NCBI RefSeq assembly: GCF_019636135.1
Contig: NZ_JAHBYD010000027.1
Location: 1 to 64,000, forward strand
Direction: 5' to 3'
Source of the DNA: Phenylobacterium sp.
GTDB taxonomy: Bacteria > Pseudomonadota > Alphaproteobacteria > Caulobacterales > Caulobacteraceae
Length of the DNA stretch: 64,000 bases
Shown here: positions 54,612-63,272 of the stretch, piece after piece
How the letters are laid out: the number at the start of each line of letters is the position of its first letter
Numbering within the stretch: position 1 is the first letter of the stretch
The notes under the pieces: model-generated
What the model was told of the DNA's origin: nothing
Seen by the model: the letters and a program-made list of their open reading frames with translations, nothing else
Databases searched by the model: none
Made by a program: the position numbers and the translations under genes

Positions 54612-55127
54612 TTGAGAGGTCTGGAGCGTAGGGCGCTCAGGTTCGCGGCGCTCGCGGCGGCCGCGCTGGGCCTGGCGGCGGCGGCGCCGGAAGAGAAGCG
54701 CCAGACGCCCTCCGGCTACGACGTGCCGCGCTACGTGGTCCTGAAATTCGGCAAGGTGAACGCCCGCGCGGGCCCCGGCGACGACCACCGGCTCCTCTGG
54801 GTCTACCGCACCAAGGGCCTGCCGCTGCAGGTGGTGGCCGAGACGGCGGAGTGGCGGCGCGTCTGCGATCCCGAGGGCGGCGTCGCCTGGGTCCACAAGC
54901 GCACGATCGACGGGCGCCGCGCGGTGATCAACACGAGGAAGCAGCCGCAGCCGCTGTACCGGCATCCGAAACCCGGGGCGGAACCGGGGGCCTATCTCAA
55001 CGTTCGCGCCATGGCCGGCCTCGTCCGCTGCGAGAAGGGCTGGTGCAAGGTGAAGGCCGACGGCGCGTCCGGATGGGTGCGCGAAGGCGCCCTTTGGGGT
55101 ACGTCCGAGGCCCTGCAATGTCGTTGA
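54612..55127 (+). CDS. SH3-like domain secreted protein
   Basis: A 171-residue protein with a hydrophobic N-terminal segment (ALRFAALAAAALGLAAAAP), probably a signal peptide. Two SH3b-like units follow: FGKVNARAGPGDDHRLLWVY...WVHKRTIDGRRAV and a second, AYLNVRAMAGLVRCEKGWCKVKADGASGWV. It may bind the cell wall. The start is TTG 54612, inferred from spacing. It lies before fabA, where irr is often found in related bacteria. Confidence 0.82.
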   Translation: MRGLERRALRFAALAAAALGLAAAAPEEKRQTPSGYDVPRYVVLKFGKVNARAGPGDDHRLLWVYRTKGLPLQVVAETAEWRRVCDPEGGVAWVHKRTIDGRRAVINTRKQPQPLYRHPKPGAEPGAYLNVRAMAGLVRCEKGWCKVKADGASGWVREGALWGTSEALQCR

Positions 55128-55160
55128 GGCCACCCTGCGCGACGTGTTAGGCGCAGGCCC
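55100..55160 (+). promoter_or_regulatory. Possible fabA promoter
   Basis: TTGAGGC at about 55124 and GTTAGGC at about 55147 give a spacing like the Caulobacter housekeeping sigma-73 pattern (TTGACGS, then GCTANAWC), but both boxes are imperfect. A start point before the fabA ATG at 55186 would leave a short leader. Confidence 0.3.
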
Positions 55161-55185
55161 TTCGATCCAAGAGGGCGATTTCCCG

Positions 55186-55713
55186 ATGAACGACGTGCCG
55201 ATCCGGCCCTCGAAATTCAGCTACGAGGAACTGCTGGCCTGCGGCCGCGGCGAGATGTTCGGGCCCGGGAACGCCCAGCTTCCCGTCCCGCCGATGCTGA
55301 TGTTCGACCGGATCGTCGAGATCAACTCGACCGGCGGCGGGCACGGCAAGGGCTACATCGAGGCCGAGCTCGACATCAATCCGGACCTCTGGTTCTTCGC
55401 CTGCCACTTCGTCGGCGATCCCGTCATGCCCGGCTGCCTGGGCCTGGACGCCATGTGGCAGCTCGTGGGCTTCTTCCTGGGCTGGAGCGGCGCGCCGGGC
55501 AGCGGCCGCGCGGTCGGCTGCGGCGAAGTCCGCTTCGCCGGCGAGGTGACGCCCGACATCAGGAAGGTGACCTACAAGATCGAGATGAAGCGGGTGATCC
55601 TGCGCCGTCTGGTCATGGGTATCGGCGACGGGATCCTCCTGGCCGACGGCAAACCCATCTATGAGGCCAGGGACCTGCGCGTCGGCCTCTTCCAGAACGA
55701 CAAGCAGGCTTAG
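55186..55713 (+). CDS. fabA: 3-Hydroxyacyl-ACP dehydratase/isomerase FabA
   Basis: About 175 residues from ATG 55186 (MNDVPIRPSKFSYEELL). It makes and isomerises the cis-3-decenoyl intermediate for unsaturated fatty acids. Active-site His in WFFACHFVGDPVMPGCLGLD, with the catalytic Asp two helical turns on. The length is that of FabA rather than FabZ. It leads the fabA-fabB-fabI cluster, 15 nt before fabB. Confidence 0.96.
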   Translation: MNDVPIRPSKFSYEELLACGRGEMFGPGNAQLPVPPMLMFDRIVEINSTGGGHGKGYIEAELDINPDLWFFACHFVGDPVMPGCLGLDAMWQLVGFFLGWSGAPGSGRAVGCGEVRFAGEVTPDIRKVTYKIEMKRVILRRLVMGIGDGILLADGKPIYEARDLRVGLFQNDKQA

Positions 55714-55728
55714 GGAGGACTGGGATCG

Positions 55729-56937
55729 ATGCGCCGTGTGGTCGTCACCGGGATGGGGATCGTCTCGTCCATCGGCAACAACACGAACGAGGTCCTGGCC
55801 TCGCTGCGGGAGGCCAGGTCGGGCGTCGCCGCCGCGCCGGAATACGCCGAGCTCGGCTTCCGCTGCCAGGTGCATGCGCCGCCGCGCATCGACTGGGAGT
55901 CGATGGTCGACCGCCGCGCCGCGCGCTTCCTCGCCCAGGGCACGGCCTTCGGCCACATCGCCATGGAGCAGGCGATCGCCGACTCCGGGCTCACCGACGC
56001 CGAGGTCAGCCACGAGAAGACCGGCCTGATCGTGGGGGCGGGCGGCCCGTCCACCCGCGCCATCGTCGAGGCGGCCGAGGTCGCGCGGACCAGGGGTCCC
56101 AAGCGCGTGGGGCCGTTCGCGGTGCCCAAGGCGATGAGCTCGGGGCCGTCGGCGACGCTCGCCACCTGGTTCAGGATCAAGGGCCTGAACTTCTCGATCA
56201 GCTCGGCCTGCGCCACCTCCACCCACTGCATCGGCTCGGGCTACGAGCAGATCGCCATGGGCAAGCAGGACGTGGTGTTCGCCGGCGGGACCGAGGAGCT
56301 GGACTGGACGCTCTCGGTGCTGTTCGACGCCATGGGCGCGATGGCGTCGAAGTTCAACGACCGCCCCGAGGTCGCCAGCCGCGCCTACGACGTCGACCGC
56401 GACGGCTTCGTGATCGCCGGCGGCGCGGGGATCGTGGTGCTGGAAGAGTACGAGCGGGCCAGGGCGCGCGGCGCGAAGATCTACGGCGAGATCGTGGGCT
56501 ACGCCGCCAACTCCGACGGCTTCGACATGGTGGCGCCGTCGGGCGAGGGCGCGGCGCGCTGCATGCGGCTCGCCAACCCCGACGGCCGCACCATCGACTA
56601 CCTGAACCCGCACGGCACCGGCACGCCGGTGGGCGACGTGAAGGAGATGGAGGCGGTTCGGGCCGTGTTCGGCGACAAGGCCCCGCTGATCTCGTCGACC
56701 AAGTCGCTGACCGGCCACAGCCTGGGCGCGGCGGGGGCGCAGGAGGCGATCTACTCGCTGCTGATGCTGAACAACGGGTTCGCGGCCGAGAGCGCCCACA
56801 TCGAAAACCTCGATCCCGCGTTCGCCGACATGCCGATCGTGCGCAAGCGCGAGGACCGGGCGCTGACGACGGTGATGAGCAACTCGTTCGGCTTCGGCGG
56901 CACCAACGGCTGCCTGGTGATGGCGCGGGTCGAGTGA
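55729..56937 (+). CDS. fabB: 3-Oxoacyl-ACP synthase I FabB
   Basis: A 402-residue condensing enzyme that elongates the unsaturated branch. Active-site Cys in ISSACATSTHCIGSG; His in NPHGTGTPVGD and GHSLGAAGAQE; MSNSFGFGGTNG closes the site. A GGAGG precedes the ATG (55729). Its stop overlaps the GTG of the cysteine-rich small protein. Confidence 0.96.
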   Translation: MRRVVVTGMGIVSSIGNNTNEVLASLREARSGVAAAPEYAELGFRCQVHAPPRIDWESMVDRRAARFLAQGTAFGHIAMEQAIADSGLTDAEVSHEKTGLIVGAGGPSTRAIVEAAEVARTRGPKRVGPFAVPKAMSSGPSATLATWFRIKGLNFSISSACATSTHCIGSGYEQIAMGKQDVVFAGGTEELDWTLSVLFDAMGAMASKFNDRPEVASRAYDVDRDGFVIAGGAGIVVLEEYERARARGAKIYGEIVGYAANSDGFDMVAPSGEGAARCMRLANPDGRTIDYLNPHGTGTPVGDVKEMEAVRAVFGDKAPLISSTKSLTGHSLGAAGAQEAIYSLLMLNNGFAAESAHIENLDPAFADMPIVRKREDRALTTVMSNSFGFGGTNGCLVMARVE

Positions 56938-57107
56938 CGGATCCGATCCCGCGGCCGCCGGTCCCGCCGGATCCGCAGGAATGCTGCCAGCGCGGCTGCG
57001 ACCCGTGCATCCTCGACTACTACGACCGCGCGCTGGAACGCTGGGAGCGGCGCATCGAGGCGATGGGGCTGGATCCGAAGGAAGTGCTGGCCGAGTTCCA
57101 GCCCTAA
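56934..57107 (+). CDS. Oxidoreductase-like domain small protein
   Basis: A 57-residue protein. The N-terminal PRPPVPPDPQECCQRGCDPC and the following ILDYYDRALERWERRIE match the oxidoreductase-like (PF09791-type) family: proline-rich, then CC-x3-C-x2-C-type cysteines, possibly a metal or redox site. The function is unknown. GTG start overlaps the fabB stop (GTGA), so it is translated with fabB. Confidence 0.85.
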   Translation: MTDPIPRPPVPPDPQECCQRGCDPCILDYYDRALERWERRIEAMGLDPKEVLAEFQP

Positions 57108-57114
57108 CTCCGAT

Positions 57115-57153
57115 TGTCATCCCGGTTTCGCGGCACGCGAAACCGGGATGACA
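57115..57153. repeat. Minimal TGTCATCCCGG hairpin
   Basis: A single reduced unit: TGTCATCCCGGTTTCGCG, loop GCA, and its exact inverse CGCGAAACCGGGATGACA. No core remains. It is the clearest example of the outer arm closing directly on a sub-hairpin. Confidence 0.8.
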
Positions 57154-57184
57154 GCCGTTGGGGGTCCGAGTTCTCGCCCCACAC

Positions 57185-57235
57185 TTCCCCACCCTGGCCG
57201 CTGGCGCGGCCTGTCCCTCCCCATTAAGGGAGGGA
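57185..57235. repeat. Solo TCCCTCCCC-type right arm
   Basis: TTCCCCACCCT, sub-hairpin GGCCGC-TGGC-GCGGCC and GTCCCTCCCCATTAAGGGAG. Only one arm is present. It lies just before the fabI ribosome binding sequence. Confidence 0.75.
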
Positions 57236-57256
57236 GGAACGAGGGAGACGCGCAAC

Positions 57257-58075
57257 GTGGCCGACGAGTATCAGATGCCGACCGGAACCCTGATGCGGGG
57301 CAAGAAGGGGGTCGTCACCGGGGTCGCCAACCACCAGTCCATCGCCTGGGGCATCGCGAGCCAGCTCGCCGCCCAGGGCGCCGAGATGGCCTTCCTGCAC
57401 CTGCCGGGCATGGAGCGCCGCGTCGAGCCGCTGGCTGAGAGCATCGGCGTGAAGGTCCTGGCGCCCGTCGACGTGACCGACGACGCGGCCATGGATACGG
57501 CCTTCGACGTCGTCGGCAAGGCGTTCGGCCAGATCGACTTCTTCGTCCACGCCATCGCTTTCGCGAACAAGGACGAACTCAAGGGCAGCTTCGTGGACAA
57601 CACCACCCGCGAAGGCTTCCTGCGGGCGATGAACATCTCGGCGTTCAGCTTCGTGGACTGCGCCCGGCGCGCGGCGGCCCTGATGCCGGAGACGGGCGGC
57701 TCGATCCTGACGCTGACCTACATGGGCTCGGAGCGCGCGATCCCGAACTACAACACCATGGGCGTGGCCAAGGCCGCGCTCGAGGCCTCGGTCCGCTATG
57801 CGGCGCGCGACCTGGGGCCGAAGGGCGTCCGGGTGAACGCGCTCTCGCCCGGGGCGATGAAGACGCTGTCGCTGGCGGGCATCTCGGGCGGCCGCGGCAT
57901 GCTGGCCAAGGGCCGCTCGCTGTCGGCGATGAAGGAGGACACCGAGATGGAGGGCGTGGCCGGCGCGGCGCTGTGGCTGCTCTCGGACCTCGGCCGTTCG
58001 ACCACCGGCGAGTGTGTCCACGTCGACGCCGGCTTCCACATCATGGGCTTCTCGGACGACGAGGCCGAGGGGTAG
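57257..58075 (+). CDS. fabI: Enoyl-ACP reductase FabI
   Basis: About 272 residues from GTG 57257 (MADEYQMPTGTLMRGK), with GAGGGAG at 57241-57247. NADH-dependent last step of elongation; triclosan target in many bacteria. GVANHQSIAWGIA is the cofactor loop, and the catalytic YNTMGVAK (Tyr-x6-Lys) is in IPNYNTMGVAKAALEASVRY. The longer in-frame reading from 57158 is repeat-derived. Confidence 0.95.
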   Translation: MADEYQMPTGTLMRGKKGVVTGVANHQSIAWGIASQLAAQGAEMAFLHLPGMERRVEPLAESIGVKVLAPVDVTDDAAMDTAFDVVGKAFGQIDFFVHAIAFANKDELKGSFVDNTTREGFLRAMNISAFSFVDCARRAAALMPETGGSILTLTYMGSERAIPNYNTMGVAKAALEASVRYAARDLGPKGVRVNALSPGAMKTLSLAGISGGRGMLAKGRSLSAMKEDTEMEGVAGAALWLLSDLGRSTTGECVHVDAGFHIMGFSDDEAEG

Positions 58076-58136
58076 GGCCGATCCCGGCCATGACGTTCCG
58101 GTTTGGTGGGACGTCGCCGGCCCGACCGGATCAGTC

Positions 58137-58745
58137 CTAGACCGCGTAGGCGCGCATGAAGCGCTGGGCGGCTTCTTCGGCGACGCGGTCGATCTCGGCT
58201 TCGGTGAGGTTGAACTCGACGCCCAGCAGGGACGCGGTCTGGTAGGGGCCCAGCACCAGGCCGCCGAAGAACTGGGCCGCCTGCAGCGGGTCGGGGCAGG
58301 AGAGGCGGCCCGCCGCGTTCTCGAGCCGCAGGTAGTCGGCCAGGCGCGCGCGGCTGGCCTTGGGGCCGGCCTCGTAGATGGCGCGGGCCACGTCCGGCAT
58401 CGTCGTCGCCGCGGTCATGGCCATGCGGTAGATCGCCATGCTGCGGGCGTTGATCGCCACGGTCAGCAGCAGGCGCGCGTAGGCCGCCAGGGTCTGTTGC
58501 GGATGCTCGACGGCGCCCGGCGATTCCAGGACCTCGACCACCTCCAGCGCCCGGCGCTCGGACATCGCCTGGGCCAGCTCGGCCTTGCTGCCATAGTGGT
58601 TGTAGATCGTCTGCTTGGAGACGCCGGCGCGCCGGGCGATCTCCTCCATCGAGGCGCCGACGCCCCGCTCGGCCATCACGTCGAGGGCGGCGTCGAGGAT
58701 GGCCTCGTTCTTCGAGACGTCGATCTGCCCGGCCAGCCGCGCCAT
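58137..58745 (-). CDS. TetR family repressor of the adjacent efflux pump
   Basis: About 202 residues from ATG 58745. N-terminal HTH: ILDAALDVMAERGVGASMEEIARRAGVSKQTIYNHYGSK in several parts (about 14-60). The helical ligand domain has Met-rich stretches (YRMAMTAATTMPD). The start overlaps the MFS gene's stop by one base, so it is co-transcribed as the last gene of the operon. It probably binds the two palindromes at 61527-61542 and 61589-61604 and is relieved by pump substrates. Confidence 0.9.
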   Translation of the reverse strand: MARLAGQIDVSKNEAILDAALDVMAERGVGASMEEIARRAGVSKQTIYNHYGSKAELAQAMSERRALEVVEVLESPGAVEHPQQTLAAYARLLLTVAINARSMAIYRMAMTAATTMPDVARAIYEAGPKASRARLADYLRLENAAGRLSCPDPLQAAQFFGGLVLGPYQTASLLGVEFNLTEAEIDRVAEEAAQRFMRAYAV

Positions 58746-60382
58746 CAGTGCCCCCCGCCGGCCTGCGGCATGAGCCCGCCCTTCGGCGGCTTCACGAACA
58801 GCGCCAGGCCGCAGGCGATCCAGCATCCCAGGGCCAGCGCCGCGAACGCGTCGCCGAACGCCAGCACCGAAGCCTGCTTCCTCATCATGCCCCCCATCGC
58901 CTTGTACGCCATCCCTTCGGGATCGGAAGCGCCGCCGGCGCTCATCATGCCCTGGACGGCGTCCATCATCGCCTGCGACGTCGGATTGGCCGTGTTCGCG
59001 GCGCTGACCAGGTCCATGTAATGCACGGCCGTCTGGTGGCTGAGGATGGTGGACAGCATGGCCAGGCCGATGGCGCCGGCCACGTTGCGGGTCAGGTTTA
59101 TCAGGCCCGAGGCGTCCTTCATCATCGTCACCGGCAGCGAGGCGACGCTCATCTGCTGGGCGGCGATCATGGCGACCATGGTGCCGAGGCCGCGGGCCAC
59201 CTGCAGGACGAAGAACTCCGCGAAGCCCCACTGGTCGGTGACCCGCACCGCGAGCTGGATGCCCCAGGCGGCGAGCGCGAAGCCGCCCACCATGGCGATC
59301 CGCGGGTCGACGTAGCGGATCACGCGGCCGGCGAGGGGCGCCGACAGGAACATGGTGGCGCCGGTGACGAGCATCGTCGTGCCCACCTCGGCCGACGAGA
59401 AACCCCGGATGCTGCCCAGGAAGATCGGCATCAGGAACGTGCCGCCGAACAGGCTGACGCCGGTCACGAAGGTCATGACGATGCCGAGGGTGAAGTTCAC
59501 GTCCCGGAACGGCTTCAGCGACACGATCGGCTGCCAGTAGGTGAGCTGGCGCCAGATGAAGACCACGCCGCCGATCGCGGCGACGACACTGAGCCAGAGG
59601 ATCGCCGGCTCCTCGAACCAGTTGTCGCTGGCGCCCTCTTCCAGGACGTACTGCAGCGACAGCAGCGCGATGGCCATCAGGCCCAGGCCCCACCAGTCGA
59701 TGCCCTTGGAGAGGCTGGGGTCGCCCTTGTCGAAGTTGGCGTAGCGCCCGACCAGGAAGATCACCAGCACGCCCACGGGGATGTTGATGAAGAAGAGCCA
59801 GCGCCACGAGAGCAGCTCGGTCAGGTGGCCGCCCAGCGTCGGGCCGATGGTGGACGAGAGCGTGACGATCAGGCCCACGATGACGTTGGCGGTGACCCGC
59901 CGCTCGGGCGGGAAGACGGTCATGGCGGTGGCGAAGACCGGCGGGATCATCGCCCCGGCGAACAGGCCCTGGAACGCCCGGAAGACGATCATCATCGGCA
60001 CCGAGGACGAAAGGCCCACCGCCGCCGAGGTGATGATGAAGCCGACGACGGCCACCACGTAGAACGACCGCGTCCCCCACATCTTCGTCAGGTAGGCGGT
60101 GAGCGGCATGATCACGACCTCCGCGAGGAGGTAGATCGTCTGAACCCAGCTTATCTCGTCGGCGGTGGCGCCGATGCCCGACTGGATCTGGGTCAGCGAG
60201 CTGGCCACGATCTGGATGTCGAGCATGGCCATGAACTGGCCGACGACCATGCCGCCGAAGCCCAGGAACACCTTGACCCAGTCGACGGGCGCCCCGTCGG
60301 CGCCCAGCATCACCGGCGCGCCGGCCTGTCCCTGCCGTGATCGGGCCTGCTGCGGGTCGGGATGGAGGACCGCGTCGGTCAC
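58745..60382 (-). CDS. emrB: DHA2 family MFS drug exporter, EmrB-like
   Basis: A 545-residue protein with about 14 hydrophobic helices. EmrB-type motifs: FMAMLDIQIVASSLTQIQ near the first helix, WVQTIYLLAEVVIMPLTAYL, and GAMIPPVFATAMTVFPPERR. It exports drugs or other toxic compounds across the inner membrane with the EmrA-like adaptor. GTG start at 60382. It ends on the TetR ATG. Confidence 0.93.
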   Translation of the reverse strand: MTDAVLHPDPQQARSRQGQAGAPVMLGADGAPVDWVKVFLGFGGMVVGQFMAMLDIQIVASSLTQIQSGIGATADEISWVQTIYLLAEVVIMPLTAYLTKMWGTRSFYVVAVVGFIITSAAVGLSSSVPMMIVFRAFQGLFAGAMIPPVFATAMTVFPPERRVTANVIVGLIVTLSSTIGPTLGGHLTELLSWRWLFFINIPVGVLVIFLVGRYANFDKGDPSLSKGIDWWGLGLMAIALLSLQYVLEEGASDNWFEEPAILWLSVVAAIGGVVFIWRQLTYWQPIVSLKPFRDVNFTLGIVMTFVTGVSLFGGTFLMPIFLGSIRGFSSAEVGTTMLVTGATMFLSAPLAGRVIRYVDPRIAMVGGFALAAWGIQLAVRVTDQWGFAEFFVLQVARGLGTMVAMIAAQQMSVASLPVTMMKDASGLINLTRNVAGAIGLAMLSTILSHQTAVHYMDLVSAANTANPTSQAMMDAVQGMMSAGGASDPEGMAYKAMGGMMRKQASVLAFGDAFAALALGCWIACGLALFVKPPKGGLMPQAGGGH

Positions 60383-60394
60383 GGCGGCGCCGGA

Positions 60395-61501
60395 TCAGTT
60401 CGAGGCGCCGCGGCGGGCGAACTGGGTCGGCGCGCGGCCGGACTCGGCGAAGCTGAGGCCGGTGTCCTGGGTCACGTCCACCTTCACCTTGAGCGACAGG
60501 CCGGGGCGCAGGCCGCCGGCCAGCTTCTGGTCGGGGTCGATGGCGATCCGGACCGGCAGGCGCTGGGTGATCTTGGTGAAGTTGCCGACGGCGTTCTCCA
60601 CCGGGATCAGGGCGAACTCGGCGCCGGTGGCCGGGGCGAAGCTCTCGACGCGGCCGTGGATGGCGTCCTTGCCGAAGGCGTCGGCGTGGATGGCCACCGG
60701 CTGGCCGATGCGCAGGCGCGCGACCTGGGTCTCCTTGAAGTTGGCGACCACATAGGCCTGGCTCAGCGGCACGATGCTCATCAGCGCGCCGCCGGGGCGC
60801 ACGTACTGCCCCAGGCGCACGCCCTTGGCGCCGACCACGCCGGCGACGGGCGCGCGGATCTCGGTGCGGGAGAGGTCGATGCGGGTCTGCTCGGCGGCGG
60901 CGCGGGCGGCGGCGGCCTGGGCCACGCTCTGGTCGCGGGCCGAGCCCAGCGACTGCGCCGCGCGGCGCTCGGCCTCCAGGGCGGCCTTGGCCTGGGTGAC
61001 GCCGGCGGCCGCCTGGTCCTGGGCGGTCCTGGCGGTCTGGGCGCGCTGCGGCGAGACCCAGCCCTGCTGGGCGAGCTGGCCGTAGCGGTCCATCTCGGCG
61101 GCCGCGAAGCGGGCCTGGGCGTCGGCGGCGGTCACGGCGGCGGCCCGCTGGGCGATCATCGCCTGCTCGAGGCGGGCCTTGTCGTCGACGGCGCTGACCG
61201 CGGCCTCCAGCGCCTGGGCGTTGGCCTCGGCCTGCGCCAGGCGCGCCTTCAGCGTCGCGGGGTCGATGCGCACCAGCACCTGGCCGGGGTGGACGGTCTC
61301 GTTGTCGTCGACCAGCACCTCGGACACATAGCCGTCGATCAGCGGGGCGACGTTCACCTTGTCGGCGGCGACGAAGGCGTTGTCGGTGGTCTCGAACTTC
61401 TGGCGGTCGATCCACCAGAGGCCGCCGCCCACGGCGATGGCCACGGCGGCGACGCCCCCCGCGGCGATGGGAACGATGCGGCCCTTGGGAATGCCGGCCA
61501 T
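60395..61501 (-). CDS. emrA: HlyD/EmrA-like periplasmic adaptor
   Basis: About 368 residues from ATG 61501 (MAGIPKGRIVPIAAGG). One N-terminal membrane helix, a lipoyl half-motif (VNVAPLIDGYVSEVLVDDNETV), a long coiled coil (about 95-205) and a second half with RAPVAGVVGAKGV. It links the EmrB pump to an outer-membrane channel, which is not encoded nearby. A longer reading starting at a TTG within the operator is unlikely. It is first in the emrA-emrB-tetR operon. Confidence 0.92.
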   Translation of the reverse strand: MAGIPKGRIVPIAAGGVAAVAIAVGGGLWWIDRQKFETTDNAFVAADKVNVAPLIDGYVSEVLVDDNETVHPGQVLVRIDPATLKARLAQAEANAQALEAAVSAVDDKARLEQAMIAQRAAAVTAADAQARFAAAEMDRYGQLAQQGWVSPQRAQTARTAQDQAAAGVTQAKAALEAERRAAQSLGSARDQSVAQAAAARAAAEQTRIDLSRTEIRAPVAGVVGAKGVRLGQYVRPGGALMSIVPLSQAYVVANFKETQVARLRIGQPVAIHADAFGKDAIHGRVESFAPATGAEFALIPVENAVGNFTKITQRLPVRIAIDPDQKLAGGLRPGLSLKVKVDVTQDTGLSFAESGRAPTQFARRGASN

Positions 61502-61526
61502 GGACTGAAGCCCCGCGAACAAAAAA

Positions 61527-61542
61527 TGGACCGCTCGGTCCA
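61527..61542. promoter_or_regulatory. Operator 1, TGGACCG-CT-CGGTCCA
   Basis: A perfect palindrome of 7-bp arms with a 2-bp spacer, 26 bp before the emrA start. A TetR dimer is expected to bind. It is followed on the minus strand by TTTTTT. Confidence 0.75.
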
Positions 61543-61588
61543 ACGTTCTCGGAGATATGCCCGCGCCCGGCCAGCTTCAAGTGAAGAC

Positions 61589-61604
61589 TGGACGGCGCCG
61601 TCCA
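61589..61604. promoter_or_regulatory. Operator 2, TGGACGGCGCCGTCCA
   Basis: A second perfect 16-bp palindrome sharing the TGGAC/GTCCA ends with operator 1, 62 bp away between centres. Between them, on the minus strand, TTGAAG and ATATCT at a 16-bp spacing could be the promoter. It also lies 63 bp before the ubiquinone hydroxylase start, so both directions may be controlled. Confidence 0.75.
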
Positions 61605-61666
61605 ATTTTAGCGCGCCGCTTTCAGCGCGGCTGGACGTCGCGGCCCGTTCGTGGCCTATCCGGCCC

Positions 61667-62920
61667 ATGAGCGAGGGCCGGAACGCCGACGTCATCGTGG
61701 CCGGGGCCGGCATGGCCGGGGCGACCCTGGCGCTGTCGCTGAAGCAGGCCGGCCTCGATCCGGTGCTGATCGACCCGGTGGTGTTCGACGACCAGGTGGC
61801 GCCTGCATTCGACGGCCGCGCGTCGGCGATCGCCTATGCCGCCTACCGCCAGTGGCGCGCCCTGGGCCTGGCCGACGCGCTGGACCCGCACGCCCAGCGG
61901 ATCGAGCAGATCCTGGTGACCGACAGCACGACGCCCGGCGCGGCGGCGGGCGCGGCGCCGCCGTTCTTCCTGCGCTTCGACTCGGCCGAGATCGCCGACC
62001 GCTCCGATGGAGAGCCGCTGGGCTACCTGCTGGAGAACCGCCATATCCGCGCGGCGCTGGCCGGCGCCGTGAAGGCCGCGGGCATCGAGGTGCTGGCGCC
62101 GGCGCGGGTGGCCAAGGCCGCCTTCGGGCCGCGCGCGGCCGAGGTGACGCTGGCGGACGGCCGCGTGCTCACTGCGCCGCTCGCCGTGGGCGCCGAGGGC
62201 CGGGGGTCGGTGATCCGCGCCGAGGCCGGGATCGGCGCGATCGGCTGGGACTATCCGCAGACCGGCGTGGTCGCGACGGTGCGCCTGGAGCGGCCGCACG
62301 GGGGCGTGGCGCACGAGTATTTCCTGCCCGGCGGCCCGTTCGCGATCCTGCCGCTGACCGACGACCGCGCGAGCCTGGTCTGGACCGAGAGCACCGCCCG
62401 CGGCGCGGCGCTGAAGGCGGCGCGGCCGCAGATGTTCCAGGCCCACCTGGAGCGCCGGTTCGGCGACTTCCTGGGCGCGATCGCGGTCGAGGGGCCGGTG
62501 TTCGCCTACCCGCTCAGCCTCCAGCTCGCCGAGCGCCTGGTCGCGCCGCGCGTGGCCCTGCTGGGCGACGCCGCCCACGGCGTGCATCCGATCGCTGGCC
62601 AGGGGCTGAACCTGGGGCTGAAGGGCGCCGCCGCCCTGGCCGAGGTGCTGGTCGACGCCGCCCGGGTGGGCGAGGACATCGGCTCCGAGGCGGTGCTGGA
62701 GCGCTACGCCGCCTGGCGCCGGTTCGACACGGTGATGCTGTCGGCCGGCATGGACGCCTTCGTCCGCCTCTTCTCCAACGACCACCCGCTGCTGCGCATG
62801 GCCCGCGGCGCCGGCATGGCCATGGTCAACCGCATCGGCCCCGCCCGCCGCTTCTTCATGCACGAAGCCGGCGGCGCGGTCGGCGACCTGCCGAGGCTGC
62901 TGCGCGGCGAGGCGCTGTAA
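61667..62920 (+). CDS. UbiH/UbiF/COQ6 family ubiquinone hydroxylase
   Basis: About 417 residues from ATG 61667 (MSEGRNADVIVAGAGMAGA). FAD monooxygenase: dinucleotide motif VAGAGMAGATLALS, a central DG-like motif GAEGRGSVIR, and the GD motif ALLGDAAHGVHPIAGQGLNLGLKG. It hydroxylates a ring carbon in ubiquinone synthesis; which carbon cannot be told. It is divergent from emrA. A longer upstream reading is not coding. Confidence 0.92.
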   Translation: MSEGRNADVIVAGAGMAGATLALSLKQAGLDPVLIDPVVFDDQVAPAFDGRASAIAYAAYRQWRALGLADALDPHAQRIEQILVTDSTTPGAAAGAAPPFFLRFDSAEIADRSDGEPLGYLLENRHIRAALAGAVKAAGIEVLAPARVAKAAFGPRAAEVTLADGRVLTAPLAVGAEGRGSVIRAEAGIGAIGWDYPQTGVVATVRLERPHGGVAHEYFLPGGPFAILPLTDDRASLVWTESTARGAALKAARPQMFQAHLERRFGDFLGAIAVEGPVFAYPLSLQLAERLVAPRVALLGDAAHGVHPIAGQGLNLGLKGAAALAEVLVDAARVGEDIGSEAVLERYAAWRRFDTVMLSAGMDAFVRLFSNDHPLLRMARGAGMAMVNRIGPARRFFMHEAGGAVGDLPRLLRGEAL

Positions 62921-62923
62921 TCA

Positions 62924-63064
62924 TCCCTCCCCTTCAGGGGAGGGACAGGCCGCGGAGCGGCCAGGGTGGGGATGTCGGGTGACGAACGCGACGGTCGGGG
63001 ATGACCTTGATTTCCCCACCCTGCTCGCCTCGCGGCGAGCTTTCCCTCCCCTGAAGGGGAGGGA
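62924..63064. repeat. TCCCTCCCC-type palindromic repeat
   Basis: Outer arms TCCCTCCCCTTCAGGGGAGG and CCTCCCCTGAAGGGGAGGGA-type inverse. Sub-hairpins: GGCCGC-GGA-GCGGCC left, GCTCGCC-TCGC-GGCGAGC right. It is 141 bp and lies between two convergent genes. Confidence 0.85.
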
Positions 63065-63076
63065 TTGGCCGCGGCG

Positions 63077-63262
63077 CTACTCCCCCTCGCCCAGGTCGCG
63101 CGCCTCTTCGGGCAGCATGATGGGGACGCCGTCGCGGATGGGGTAGGCGAGGCGGGCGCCCTTGCTGACGAGTTCGCCCTTCTCGCGGTCGTAGTCGAGC
63201 GGGCCCCTGGTCACCGGGCAGACGAGCACTTCCAGCAGGCGTGGGTCGACGTCGTGTTGCAT
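63077..63262 (-). CDS. Trm112 family protein
   Basis: About 61 residues from ATG 63262 (MQHDVDPRLLEVLVCPVTRG). The family has a zinc-ribbon-like fold with a YPIRDGVPIMLPEEAR C-terminal signature, which is clear here. Only one Cys is seen, so zinc is probably not bound. In eukaryotes Trm112 activates methyltransferases; the bacterial role is not established. 10 nt after the Lon-domain gene. Confidence 0.88.
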   Translation of the reverse strand: MQHDVDPRLLEVLVCPVTRGPLDYDREKGELVSKGARLAYPIRDGVPIMLPEEARDLGEGE

Positions 63263-63272
63263 CAGGCGCGTC

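Noticed and set aside
58137..61580. A 1147-residue frame spanning tetR, emrB and emrA
   Set aside because: Only the last part is real (the TetR gene). The rest is an off-frame reading of emrB and emrA.
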